Part shown: positions 52,918 to 61,320 of the stretch, in pieces
Numbering within the stretch: position 1 is the first letter of the stretch
Layout of the letters: each line of letters starts with the position of its first letter
Origin: Streptosporangium violaceochromogenes
GTDB taxonomy: Bacteria > Actinomycetota > Actinomycetes > Streptosporangiales > Streptosporangiaceae
NCBI RefSeq assembly: GCF_014654615.1
Contig: NZ_BNBB01000007.1
Span: 124,001 to 188,000 of the forward strand
Direction of reading: 5' to 3'
Length of the DNA stretch: 64,000 bases
Notes under the pieces: generated by a model
The model's input: the letters and a program-made list of their open reading frames with translations, nothing else
Databases searched by the model: none
What the model was told of the DNA's origin: nothing
Program-made: the position numbers and the translations under genes

Positions 52918-54201
52918 ATGGAGGCGACCTGGGCGCGGTGGGTTTCCGTCCTGACGGCGTGCGCGGCGGGCGGCCTTCTCGTCGTGACGCCGTCCGCCAC
53001 GGCCGTGACGGGGGGTGCGGCCGCAGCGGGCCGGGTCTACTACGTGGACTCCCGCGGGGGCGACGACGCGGCGCCGGGGACCTCGCCCGCGAGGGCGTGG
53101 CGTTCGCTGGACAACGTCAACGCCGCCGAGCTGCACCCCGGTGACACCGTGCGGCTCAGGCGCGGGAGCTCGTGGAGCGGTCCACTGACCCTCGGCGCCA
53201 GGGGCACCGCGGCCAGGCCCGTCTCCGTCGAACCGTACGGCAGGGGCCCGGCCCCGAAGATCAGCGGCACCGGCGCCGACTGCGTGGTCGTCAGCGGTTC
53301 CCACCTCCGGGTGGCCGGGGTGCGCGCCAGCAACTGCCGGTGGGCCGGTTTCGAGGTGGGCGGCTCCCGTAACGAGCTGGACGGCGTCCTGGCCGACCGC
53401 AACGTCACCGGCGTCCAGATCATGGGCACCCACAACGTCGTCAGGAACAGCGTCCTGACCCGCAACGACCGCATGAGCGTCAACGACAGCGGCGGTGACG
53501 ACGACTCGGGCGCCTTCGGCGTGCTGCTCAACGGGGACGACAACCTCGTCGTCGGAAATGTGATCACCGGCAGCTACGCGTCCAGCCACGACTACGTCAC
53601 CGACGGCGCCGCCGTCGAGGTGTTCAACGGCGACCGCAACCGGGTGATCCAGAACATCGCCCGCGACAACGAGACCTTCGTCGAACTGGGCGCGGAGAAG
53701 GGGAAGACCGCCACGGGTAACCTGTTCGCCGGCAACGTGGTGACCTCCTCCCGCAGGCGCGGCTCCTTCCTGGTCACGCGCGGCCCCGGGCACGCCGTGG
53801 GCCCGGTGCGCGGTACCGTCGCCGTGCAGAACTCGGTCTACCTGCCCGCCCGCGACACCATTGGCTGGTCCTGCCACGACGGCTGCTCCCCGGCCATTCT
53901 CAGGATGCGCAACAACATCATCGTGGTCGGCGGCCAGATGGGCTTCGAGGACGGCAAGGGCGCGGACGAGGGCGGCAGCGTCTACCTGGGCAGGTCCCGC
54001 AGGTTCAAGCTCGGCCCCAGGTCGGTGGTGGCCGACCCCCGTTTCCGCGGGCGCGACGACCTGCGCCTGAAGGCCGGCTCCCCCGCCATCGGCCGGGGGT
54101 TCAGGCTCGGCCCCTCCTGGTACGGCGGCGCCGAGCCGTTCCGGGATCTCGCGGGCCACCCGCTGTCCGGGACCCCCGACGCGGGCGCCTACCAGAACTG
54201 A
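52918..54201 (+). CDS. Secreted right-handed parallel beta-helix protein
   Basis: This 427-residue product starts at ATG 52918 (MEATWARWVSVLTACAAGG) and has a Sec signal peptide ending near ATAVTGG. The mature part begins VYYVDSRGGDDAAPGTSPARAWRS (short: YYVDSRGGDDAAPGT), a typical opening of pectate-lyase-like proteins, and then shows many short N/V/I-rich coils (NVVRNSVL, NLVVGNVI, NRVIQNIA) forming a beta-helix. Poly-saccharide lyase or hydrolase activity is possible, but no clear catalytic residue is seen. It ends LSGTPDAGAYQN, as in other proteins of this type. Confidence 0.85.
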   Translation: MEATWARWVSVLTACAAGGLLVVTPSATAVTGGAAAAGRVYYVDSRGGDDAAPGTSPARAWRSLDNVNAAELHPGDTVRLRRGSSWSGPLTLGARGTAARPVSVEPYGRGPAPKISGTGADCVVVSGSHLRVAGVRASNCRWAGFEVGGSRNELDGVLADRNVTGVQIMGTHNVVRNSVLTRNDRMSVNDSGGDDDSGAFGVLLNGDDNLVVGNVITGSYASSHDYVTDGAAVEVFNGDRNRVIQNIARDNETFVELGAEKGKTATGNLFAGNVVTSSRRRGSFLVTRGPGHAVGPVRGTVAVQNSVYLPARDTIGWSCHDGCSPAILRMRNNIIVVGGQMGFEDGKGADEGGSVYLGRSRRFKLGPRSVVADPRFRGRDDLRLKAGSPAIGRGFRLGPSWYGGAEPFRDLAGHPLSGTPDAGAYQN

Positions 54202-54295
54202 TGCCTCCGGACGCGAAGTTTTATCCTGGACATCCCCCCGGAACGTTCGCGAAACCTGTCTGGGACACCCTGTGTCCGGAGAGAGGTGATCGGCG

Positions 54296-54925
54296 ATGAT
54301 GGTGCGGCTACGGGTGTCCTTCCCCGACCGGCCCGGCGCCCTGGGCCAGGTGGCCCGCGTGCTCGGCACACTGGGAGCGGACATTCTCCAGGTGACGGTG
54401 CTGGAGCGTGAGGCGGGCCGGGCGGTGGACGACTTCACCGTCTCCTGGCCGGGGTTCCCCGACCTCGACGACGTCCGGGACCGCCTGTCGGGCGTCCCGG
54501 GCATCCGCGTCGAGGGCGTCTGGCCCACCCGCGAGATCCCCGGCTCCGCCTCCGACTACGACCTGCTGAAACACGTGGCCGCCGACCCCGGCCGGGCCTT
54601 CGCCACCCTCGTGGACGCCGCCCCCGCCCTGGTGAGCGCCGAGTGGGCGGCGGCGGTGTCGGAGGCCGGCGAGCTGGTCCACCGGAGCTGGCAGGCGCCG
54701 CACTCCCTTGACGAGGAGAGCGGCCTGTGGGGGATCAAGGCGGCCGATCTGCGGTCCCTGCGCCCCTGCGCCATGAGCGCGGGCCGCCACCGGTTCATGA
54801 CCATCCCGGTTCCGGAGAAGAGCCTTCACCTCGTTCTGGCCCGCACCGAGGGGCCGGCGTTCCACCGCGCGGAGCTGGACCGGGCCATCCGGGTGGTGGA
54901 GATCGTCTGCATCCTCAGCCGCTGA
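54296..54925 (+). CDS. ACT-domain protein
   Basis: This 209-residue protein has an N-terminal ACT domain (VRLRVSFPDRPGALGQVARVLG, then GADILQVTVLE), the amino-acid-binding regulatory fold. The C-terminal half (LLKHVAADPGRAFATLVDAA onwards) resembles nothing I recognise; it may be a second sensing domain. It could act as an amino-acid-responsive regulator. Starts at ATG 54296 or ATG 54299 with GAGAGG upstream. It converges with the ABC ATPase gene (14-bp gap). Confidence 0.8.
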   Translation: MMVRLRVSFPDRPGALGQVARVLGTLGADILQVTVLEREAGRAVDDFTVSWPGFPDLDDVRDRLSGVPGIRVEGVWPTREIPGSASDYDLLKHVAADPGRAFATLVDAAPALVSAEWAAAVSEAGELVHRSWQAPHSLDEESGLWGIKAADLRSLRPCAMSAGRHRFMTIPVPEKSLHLVLARTEGPAFHRAELDRAIRVVEIVCILSR

Positions 54926-54939
54926 CCCTCGCCGGCGGC

Positions 54940-56223
54940 TCAGCGCGAGGGCGGGTCGACGCGCGCGCCGTCGGGGGTGAAGAGCATCAGGCGCGCGGCG
55001 TCGACCCCCACGCGGACCGGCTCGCCGGCCCGCCAGACGGGCCGTGAGCCGAGGCGGACGATGAGATCGTTCCGGCGGTGGGTGCCGGTCTGCTCCTCCT
55101 CGGCCTCGAAGACGGGCGCCTCCCGGGGAAAGAGGCGGCGTACGGCGGACGCGATCAGGCCCCGGGGGTGTGAGGCGGCCGGGCCGTGGGCCCCGTTGAC
55201 CCTGCCGCGGGGGTCGGGGGGCTCGGGCACGTCCACCGAGGGGATGCCGCTTTCCACGTGGGCCAGCCACTCGTGACCGTGGTACTCCAGGGCGCGGACG
55301 CGGCCGAGGAAGACCGGGCCCTCGAAGGTCTCCGGCACCGGGGCCAGGCAGTCCGGGCGCAGGCCGACGAGGATCTGGTGGCCGACGTACCGGGAGATGA
55401 CGTAGGCCCGGGGATCGCTCCAGGGGATCACGATGTGGTGCGGGCCGAAGTCCAGCGCGACGAACTCGTTCCGCGGGGTCCGTACGGTGGCGGCCAGCAG
55501 GTTGAGCTGCTGGGAGCTGAGGAAGGCGGCGGTGAAGGCGGTGGCCGGATCGTTGTAGACCTGCGAGGGGGTGCCGACGTCCTGGAGCACGCCCCTGTTG
55601 ACGATGGCGATGCGGTCGGCCAGGCTCAGGGCCTCGACCTGGTCGTGGGTGACGTAGATCGTGGTCACGCCGAGGGAACGGACCAGCGAGGAGATCTCCA
55701 TGCGCAGTTCGGTGCGCATGCCCGCGTCCAGGTTGGACAGGGGCTCGTCCATCAGGAAGAGCGAGGGCTCGCGGACGATCGCGCGGCCCATCGCGGCCCG
55801 CTGGCGCTGGCCGCCGGAGAGCGTTCCGGGGCGGCGTTCCAGGGTGTCGTCGATGCGCAGCGCCTTCGACAGCCTGGTCACCCGCTCCCTGACCAGCGCC
55901 GGGTCGGCCTTGGCGATCTCCAGGGGGAAGGCCATGTTGCCGCGCACCGTGCGGTGCGGATAGAGCGCTCCGTTCTGGAAGACCATGGCGACGTCCCGGT
56001 CACGCGGCAGAAGGTCGTTGGCCAGCTCGCCGTTCAGCCAGAGGTCTCCGGAGGTGATCTCCTCCAGGCCCGCGACCATCCGCAGGATGGTGGATTTGCC
56101 GCACCCCGACGGTCCGAGCAGGACGAGGAGCTCACCCTTCTCGGCGCGCAGGCTCATGCGATCGATCGCGAGGTACCCGCCGGGATAGACCTTGCTCACA
56201 TTGTCGAGGACGACGGTGCTCAT
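54940..56223 (-). CDS. Orphan sugar-type ABC transporter ATPase (MsiK/UgpC-like)
   Basis: This 427-residue ATPase starts at ATG 56223 (MSTVVLDNVSKVYPGG). Walker A GPSGCGKST, Q-loop VFQNGALYPH, signature LSGGQRQRA, Walker B LFLMDEPLSNLD and VTHDQ belong to the CUT1 sugar importer ATPases (MalK/UgpC/MsiK). A TOBE/OB regulatory part follows, with an insertion of about 50 residues rich in Pro/His/Arg (near 320-385). No permease or binding protein is near, so like MsiK it may serve several sugar importers. Confidence 0.9.
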   Translation of the reverse strand: MSTVVLDNVSKVYPGGYLAIDRMSLRAEKGELLVLLGPSGCGKSTILRMVAGLEEITSGDLWLNGELANDLLPRDRDVAMVFQNGALYPHRTVRGNMAFPLEIAKADPALVRERVTRLSKALRIDDTLERRPGTLSGGQRQRAAMGRAIVREPSLFLMDEPLSNLDAGMRTELRMEISSLVRSLGVTTIYVTHDQVEALSLADRIAIVNRGVLQDVGTPSQVYNDPATAFTAAFLSSQQLNLLAATVRTPRNEFVALDFGPHHIVIPWSDPRAYVISRYVGHQILVGLRPDCLAPVPETFEGPVFLGRVRALEYHGHEWLAHVESGIPSVDVPEPPDPRGRVNGAHGPAASHPRGLIASAVRRLFPREAPVFEAEEEQTGTHRRNDLIVRLGSRPVWRAGEPVRVGVDAARLMLFTPDGARVDPPSR

Positions 56224-56614
56224 TGCGCTCGTTCCTCTCGGGGCCGCCGCCCGGCTACAGCCATCTGAATTGATGACGTAGTACATCGCGATACTCGCCG
56301 GTATGTCCATAGACGACGTTGAAAGTTACACAACAGCTGGTTAGTCGGTTGTCCAGTCGCGAGTGAATGAACCACAGAATAGGAAAAAACGGACATATTT
56401 CCGGGAGGGGGGAGGGGAAGTCGTGACGCGGGAAAACCTCCACCGACGGGTTTTCCCGTGCCGCCGCGAATAACGCCTGATCACACCCCCTGCGGGAGGA
56501 CGCGCGGGGCCGTCCCCGGCGGCCGGCGGGCTCCTGCGCGGGGGCGGCGGGCCTCTGCGCGGGGCCGCCCGTTGAGGGCCCCCCGCCGGGCGGCGGGAGG
56601 CCGTCGGTCCGTCC
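56224..56614. other. Intergenic region between the orphan ATPase and the DUF397 gene
   Basis: 391 bp. The low-GC part (56270-56400) is the promoter zone of the ATPase gene. A 10-bp terminator hairpin lies at 56429-56458. The GC-rich part near 56500-56600 has no supported gene. Confidence 0.55.
56429..56458 (-). terminator. Terminator of the XRE-DUF397 operon
   Basis: CGGGAAAACC (56429-56438) pairs exactly with GGTTTTCCCG (56449-56458), with a 10-base loop. It is 157 bp after the DUF397 stop, reading the minus strand. Confidence 0.55.
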
Positions 56615-56809
56615 CTAGACCGTGCCGGACTTGATCCGGGTCAGGAAGTCGGCCCACACCTGCGGGGGGAACAGCAGGGCGGGGCCCTCGGGGTTCTTGC
56701 TGTCGCGGACGGCGACGACCCCCGGCAGGTTGACGGCGACCTCCACGCATTCGCCGCCGTTGCCGTTGCTGCGGCTGCTCTTGCGCCACCGTGCGCCGGT
56801 CAGATCCAT
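56615..56809 (-). CDS. DUF397 protein
   Basis: This 64-residue protein begins MDLTGARWRKSSRSNGNGG and continues CVEVAVNLPGVVAVRDSK and LLFPPQVWADFL, the standard DUF397 pattern of actinobacteria. Such proteins are usually coded just behind an XRE/DUF5753 regulator, as here (10-bp overlap), and the pair is thought to act as a regulator with its small partner or as a toxin-antitoxin-like unit. Confidence 0.93.
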   Translation of the reverse strand: MDLTGARWRKSSRSNGNGGECVEVAVNLPGVVAVRDSKNPEGPALLFPPQVWADFLTRIKSGTV

Positions 56810-57624
56810 GTGTTCATCCTCTTCTCGATGAAGGCCGCGGACGCGGCCTGGGGGAGTGCGTAGGAGCGCAGGGCGTCGAACTGGGCCGATAGAGGGTCGA
56901 CCCGGGTCGGATCGATCAGAAGCTGCGCGGACTCGGCGTTCTCCATGTAGACGATGTCAGGAGCCCCTTTGAAGGAGAGCACCAGGATGGGGCCCGCCAG
57001 CCCGGCGTAGGCCCCCACCTCGAACGGGATCACCTGGATGGTAACCCGCGGTCGTGTCGCCGCTTTCAGGAGATGTTCGAGTTGATCGCGCATGACGCTG
57101 TTCCCGCCGATGGGGCGGGCCAGCACGGCTTCGTCCAGCAGGACGAAGAGGATCGGGGGGTCCGGCCGGTCGAGCAGTCGCTGCCGTTGCATCCGCACGG
57201 TCACCATCTCCTCAACCTCCTTCTCGGTGTCGAACGGCCGCCCCGCCCGTGTCAGTGCCCGTGCGTAGTCCTCGGTCTGCAACAGGCCCGGCACCACCGC
57301 GAGCTGGTAGTTACGCAGCGTGCGCGCCTCCCACTCCAGCTCGAACAGCGAACGGACCCAGGCGGGCGAGGACTCCCTGCCGATCAGCGGCCAGAGTTTG
57401 ATGAGCGTCCCGCCGGTCTCCAGCACCTCGTCGCACCTTTGCGCGAACTTCCTCGTCGGAGCGCGGGCGGCGGTCTCGATGAGACCGACCAGCGAGGTGG
57501 AGTAGGAGGTCCGCCGGGCCAGCTCCTGCTGGCTCCAGCCCATCGCCTCTCGCAGTCTGCGCAGCTCGGACCCCCAGTAGGCGGTGACGCTCGTGCTGGG
57601 GTCCAGCTCTTTCGGTGCGGGCAT
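56800..57624 (-). CDS. XRE-family regulator with DUF5753 domain
   Basis: This 274-residue protein starts at ATG 57624 (MPAPKELDPSTSVTAYWG). The HTH lies near residues 18-70 (LRRLREAMGWSQQELARRTS), and the DUF5753 domain follows (EWEARTLRNYQLAVVPGLLQ then TEDYARAL, VRMQRQRLL, DEAVLARPIGG, PILVLSF). Relatives include WhiJ-like developmental regulators in Streptomyces, paired with DUF397 proteins. It is divergent from the gene at 57800, and the spacer has an inverted repeat. Confidence 0.93.
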   Translation of the reverse strand: MPAPKELDPSTSVTAYWGSELRRLREAMGWSQQELARRTSYSTSLVGLIETAARAPTRKFAQRCDEVLETGGTLIKLWPLIGRESSPAWVRSLFELEWEARTLRNYQLAVVPGLLQTEDYARALTRAGRPFDTEKEVEEMVTVRMQRQRLLDRPDPPILFVLLDEAVLARPIGGNSVMRDQLEHLLKAATRPRVTIQVIPFEVGAYAGLAGPILVLSFKGAPDIVYMENAESAQLLIDPTRVDPLSAQFDALRSYALPQAASAAFIEKRMNTWI

Positions 57625-57653
57625 GGGGGCTCCCGTTTTTCTGGGTCCTACAC

Positions 57654-57686
57654 GGTTCGGGCCGGGACCTACAGCCGACCCGAACC
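57654..57686. promoter_or_regulatory. Inverted repeat between XRE/DUF397 and the divergent gene
   Basis: GGTTCGGG (57654-57661) and CCCGAACC (57679-57686) are exact 8-bp arms with a 17-base spacer, 30 bp before the XRE start. A candidate autoregulatory operator. Confidence 0.45.
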
Positions 57687-57799
57687 GAGGTGCATGTACC
57701 TCTTCGTAGTCGAACATCTACAGAAAGTAATCACTCCTGTTCACTCTGGGAAGAGGAAACGACGGATCGTTTCCATGGAATGCCGAGAGGAGGCGGACG

Positions 57800-58222
57800 G
57801 TGGTGATCGTTCAAGGTGTGCTCGCCGGAACACCCGCCGTACACGCGGCCGGGCTGCTCCGCGACGAGCTGGCACGGCAGGGCGTCGAGGGGGATGTTCA
57901 CGGCGGTTACGGCCTGGCGCTGGTGTCGGTGCGGGGGGATCTGGTGATCTGGACCGACGGCATGGTCTACCGCTGGTGGACCGGGCGGGTGTCGCCGAGG
58001 ACCCGGCGCCGGCTTTACGCGGTCTACGGTGTGGACAACCCGGCGACCGTCGCCCGCGGCGTGATGCAGCGCTACGCCGAGATCAGAGGCGGCCGTCGCG
58101 GTGCCGCCCCCCCGGGCAGGACCGTTCCCTACCGGGGCCCGCTCGACGGCGCGGCGCCGTCCGTGACGCCGTCCGTGACGGGGACGGACGGCGCCCGCCC
58201 GCGGGCGGCCCCTCTCCGATAG
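57800..58222 (+). CDS. Small protein of unknown function (140 aa), paired with XRE/DUF397
   Basis: This protein starts at GTG 57800 or GTG 57803 with GAGGAGG at 57786-57792. The first 100 residues look folded (AGLLRDELARQGVEG, then GYGLALVSVRGDLVIWTDGM, YRWWTG and RRRLYAVYG). The tail is Pro/Gly/Thr-rich. It is divergent from the XRE regulator. It may belong to the same small regulatory module, but I recognise no family. Confidence 0.65.
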   Translation: MVIVQGVLAGTPAVHAAGLLRDELARQGVEGDVHGGYGLALVSVRGDLVIWTDGMVYRWWTGRVSPRTRRRLYAVYGVDNPATVARGVMQRYAEIRGGRRGAAPPGRTVPYRGPLDGAAPSVTPSVTGTDGARPRAAPLR

Positions 58223-58262
58223 CCCGGGCGGGGCCGGTCAACGACTCCCGGGGAGCGTGGTG

Positions 58263-58580
58263 TCAGACGACGACCGTGGTGAGGACGACGACGGAGTCCT
58301 CGCCGGCCTCCAGCGAGTGGCGCCGCTGTGGAATCGGCGCGATCTGCCCGGTGGTGAGCTCCACGACCTCCTCGCCGCCCACCAGGCGCACCCGTCCGGA
58401 CAGGACGTGGAGGCTCGCGGCGTCCGGGGCGTCGTGGTCGCCGAGGCCCGCCCCCGCGGTCAGTGCGATGATCGTCTGGCGCAGTGGGCCCTCGCGGAGG
58501 AAGGCGTGGGCGCTGATGCCTCGCGGGTTCTCCTTGGCGCGGGCCAGGTGTTCTCCGCCGAGGGCCGATACGTCGATCAT
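58263..58580 (-). CDS. Small cupin protein
   Basis: This 105-residue protein (MIDVSALGGEHLARAKENPR) has a single cupin fold: motif 1 around GLGDHDAPDAASLHVLSGRV, motif 2 around TGQIAPIPQRRHSLEA. The metal-binding His set is incomplete (only the HD, HV and HS positions). Such proteins sense or detoxify small molecules. It lies convergently with the small gene at 57800 and 193 bp from the EEP membrane protein. Function unknown. Confidence 0.75.
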   Translation of the reverse strand: MIDVSALGGEHLARAKENPRGISAHAFLREGPLRQTIIALTAGAGLGDHDAPDAASLHVLSGRVRLVGGEEVVELTTGQIAPIPQRRHSLEAGEDSVVVLTTVVV

Positions 58581-58772
58581 GATGTCCCCTTCACCTGCTC
58601 CGGCGCCCGCTCGATCGCGCGGCGCCCCTTCGGACAAGGCTAAGATGATCTGCTTCGCCACCGGCACGGTGGGCTCGGATGTCGCGGACCGCCTCGCCCC
58701 GGCCACCGGTTGTGATGGACCTCTTCCGCGCGCGGACGGGGAGGCCGGCGGCCGGAGGGGAGGCGCGACGTC

Positions 58773-60044
58773 ATGACGCCCCGGTTCAGAGGCGGGCCGA
58801 TCGCGGGGGCGGGCACGCTCGTGGCGCTCGTCCTGGCGGGCCACGGGCTGCTGCCGAACCGGTGGGGGATGGGCAACGTCCTCGACAGCGCCCTGCCCTG
58901 GCTCGGGCTCGCCGTGCCCGTCCTGGCCCTGGCCGCGCTCGCGGGGCGGACACGGCTCGCGTCGGCCGGGGTGGTGATCCCGGCCGTGACATGGGCGGTG
59001 ATCTTCGGGCCCGCCTTCGCCCGGACCCCGCCGTCCGGCCCCCGGGACCTGCGGGTGGTCCACCAGAACGTCAACCTCGCCAACGGCGACCTGGCCCGGA
59101 CCGCCCGGGCCCTGCGGGCCACCGGCGCGGACGTCCTCGTCGCGGTGGAGGTTCCCGACGACCCGGTCCTGAGGAACGGGACCGTCCACCCCGCCTTCGC
59201 CGGCGAGATCGACCCCGCCTACCCCTACCGGTTTCCCGACAACCCCGGGGTGGCGGTGTGGAGCAGGTACCCGGTGCTGGGGACGCCGCGCCCGGTGCCG
59301 GGCGTGGAGCGTTCCCGGTGGGCGATCCTTCGGACGCCGTGGGGGCCGGTGAGCCTCTACGCCGTCCACCTCGCCTCCTTCCGCCCGGGCCGGCCCTCGG
59401 TCATCGCGCTGCGCAACGCGGAGGCCGAGGCGCTGGCCCGCGCGATCCGGGCCGATCACAGCCCCCTGGTCGTCGTCGCCGGCGACCTCAACACCGCCGC
59501 CACCGACCGCGAGATGGGCCCGCTCACCGAGACCCTCACGTCGGTCGCCGACCAGGCCGGTACGGGCCTGCAGTTCACCTGGCCCGCCCCTCTGCCCGTC
59601 GTGCGCCTGGACCACGTGCTCGTCCGGGGGTTCGCCGCCGTCGCCAGCCGGGTGCTGCCGGCCTCGGTCAGCGATCACCGCGCGATTCTGGCCGACCTGC
59701 GCGTCCCCTCCCCGCGGCCGGTGGCACGCCCGTCCGCGCGCCGGCCGGCGAAGCGGATGGCGCGCAGCCGGTCGGCGGCGGGGCGGTCCAGCAGGGTGAC
59801 CCCGGCGGCCGGGGGGAGGTCGCCGCCCCGGGCGCGGGCGACGAGCGCCTCCCAGCGGCGGCAGTGCCGGGCGAAGGCGGTGGCGGTGACCACCCGGCCC
59901 CGGGACAGCTGCCCCTGGCGGGCGATGCCCGGCTCCACGTCGAGCAGGATCAGGTGGACCTCGCCGCCGGTCCGGCGGGCCAGCCAGGCGAAGCCGTACA
60001 GGATGTGCGACCAGGTGCCCCGGGTGTGCGCGACGACGTCGTGA
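58773..60044 (+). CDS. Membrane-anchored EEP (endonuclease/exonuclease/phosphatase) domain protein
   Basis: The 423-codon frame opens with three hydrophobic segments (GAGTLVALVLAGHGLL, LPWLGLAVPVLALAAL, AGVVIPAVTWAVIF). Then the EEP domain follows: VVHQNVNLANG, VLVAVEVPDD, LYAVHLASFRP, VVAGDLNTAATD and the end SDHRAILADLRV near residue 310. After that the frame runs 113 codons antisense over the ATPase gene with no family character. The true protein probably ends soon after the EEP domain, but no stop exists before 60044. ATG 58773 has GGAGGGGAGG upstream. Confidence 0.8.
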   Translation: MTPRFRGGPIAGAGTLVALVLAGHGLLPNRWGMGNVLDSALPWLGLAVPVLALAALAGRTRLASAGVVIPAVTWAVIFGPAFARTPPSGPRDLRVVHQNVNLANGDLARTARALRATGADVLVAVEVPDDPVLRNGTVHPAFAGEIDPAYPYRFPDNPGVAVWSRYPVLGTPRPVPGVERSRWAILRTPWGPVSLYAVHLASFRPGRPSVIALRNAEAEALARAIRADHSPLVVVAGDLNTAATDREMGPLTETLTSVADQAGTGLQFTWPAPLPVVRLDHVLVRGFAAVASRVLPASVSDHRAILADLRVPSPRPVARPSARRPAKRMARSRSAAGRSSRVTPAAGGRSPPRARATSASQRRQCRAKAVAVTTRPRDSCPWRAMPGSTSSRIRWTSPPVRRASQAKPYRMCDQVPRVCATTS

Positions 60045-60376
60045 CCGGCCAGCATCGCCCGCGCGATCCGCCACACGTGCGTGGCGTACACGATCGGGGT
60101 ACGGGCCCTGGACGGGATCGGACGCAGGTGGCGGGCCCACCAGTTGCGGGACTGCCGTGAGTCGATCACCCGCGTCCCGCCCGCGGGGACCGGCGCGTGC
60201 TCCTCACCGCTCAGCCCGTACAGCCGGTCCAGCAGGGTGCTCTTGCCCGCGCCGGGGAGCCCGGCGAGCAGCACCAGCGTCCCGGCCGGATAACGCAGGA
60301 CCCCGGAGTTCCGTACGGGCGGGGCCGGGCGCACGGGAATCGGCTCGGCGGGAGAGCGGAGGTGGTCTGCGGGCAC
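59675..60376 (-). CDS. AAA-type ATPase / zeta-like kinase
   Basis: This 233-residue protein starts at GTG 60376 (VPADHLRSPAEPIP) with GAGGAG 6 bp upstream. The P-loop is VLLAGLPGAGKSTLLDRLYG, with a following DSRQSRNWW, and a Walker-B-like VHLILLDVEPG. The size and layout are those of small kinases/ATPases (zeta-toxin or AAA_33 type). Its last ~22 residues (GRRADGRATGRGEG) read antisense to the EEP gene and are probably not conserved. Convergent with the EEP gene with 370 bp overlap. Confidence 0.8.
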   Translation of the reverse strand: MPADHLRSPAEPIPVRPAPPVRNSGVLRYPAGTLVLLAGLPGAGKSTLLDRLYGLSGEEHAPVPAGGTRVIDSRQSRNWWARHLRPIPSRARTPIVYATHVWRIARAMLAGHDVVAHTRGTWSHILYGFAWLARRTGGEVHLILLDVEPGIARQGQLSRGRVVTATAFARHCRRWEALVARARGGDLPPAAGVTLLDRPAADRLRAIRFAGRRADGRATGRGEGTRRSARIAR

Positions 60377-60595
60377 GACGGCTCCTCGAATGACTCGGTC
60401 ACCCGAGGTCTCCTTCACCCGCGTCTGGCGGGCGGCCGTCCGGGGACGCCGTGGAGCGTCCGTACTGACCGGGGCGGCCCTTGGGAAGTACTCCCCTCGC
60501 CGTACAAGGCTAGGGGACGCCCGGCTCCGGCTCCACCCGCTCGTAAGATTCGCCCTTTTCGTCCTCACCCACCGGGCCGCTCTCCGGGGGCGGCC

Positions 60596-61207
60596 TCAGC
60601 GGAGCGCCGCCGCCTCGGCGGCCAGCGCCTCGACGCGGGCGTAGTCACCGCGGGCGAGAGCGTCGGCGGGGGTGAGCCAGGTCCCGCCCACGCAGCCGAC
60701 GTTCGGCAGCGCGAGGTAGGCGGGAGCCGTCGCGGCCCTGATCCCGCCCGTCGGGCAGAACCGCACGTCGGGCAGGGGGCCGCCGAGCGCCTTCAGGTAC
60801 GGCAGGCCCCCCGCCGCCTCGGCGGGGAAGAACTTCAGCTCGGTCAGCCCGCGCTCGGCCATGGCCAGCGCCTCCGACGCGGTCGCCACACCGGGCAGGA
60901 ACGGCACGCCGCTGTCGTGCAGGGCGTCCGCCAGGCCGGCCGTGGTGCCCGGGCTGACCAGGAACGCGGCCCCGGCCTTCACGGCGGCCGACACGTCGGC
61001 GGGGGTGCGGACGGTCCCCGCGCCGACCGTCGCCCCGGGCACCTCGGCGGCGATCCGCTCGACGGCCCCGAGCGCGCAGGGCGTGCGGAGGGTGACCTCG
61101 ATCGCCGGCAGGCCGCCCGCCACCAGAGCACGCGCCAGGGGCACGGCGGTCTCCAGGTCGTCGATCACGACCACCGGGATCACCGGTGCGATGTCGAGCA
61201 GACTCAT
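60596..61207 (-). CDS. eda: 2-keto-3-deoxy-6-phosphogluconate (KDPG) aldolase
   Basis: This 203-residue enzyme splits KDPG to pyruvate and glyceraldehyde 3-phosphate, the last Entner-Doudoroff step. It starts at ATG 61207 (MSLLDIAPVIPVVVID). Key residues: Glu of AIEVTLRTP, the Schiff-base Lys in ELKFFPAEAAGG and the phosphate site FCPTGGI. Length fits Eda (about 210). It follows edd on the same strand with 113 bp between them. Confidence 0.94.
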   Translation of the reverse strand: MSLLDIAPVIPVVVIDDLETAVPLARALVAGGLPAIEVTLRTPCALGAVERIAAEVPGATVGAGTVRTPADVSAAVKAGAAFLVSPGTTAGLADALHDSGVPFLPGVATASEALAMAERGLTELKFFPAEAAGGLPYLKALGGPLPDVRFCPTGGIRAATAPAYLALPNVGCVGGTWLTPADALARGDYARVEALAAEAAALR

Positions 61208-61320
61208 ATGTACTCCATGGTCGGCATATCCGAGGTGCGAAGGCGCGACCGGCGGTCCGGCCGGGCACCGGCCCGGCCAGGATACGGCCCCGCCGCCAAA
61301 GGCAGCCTTCCGGCCAGGGG

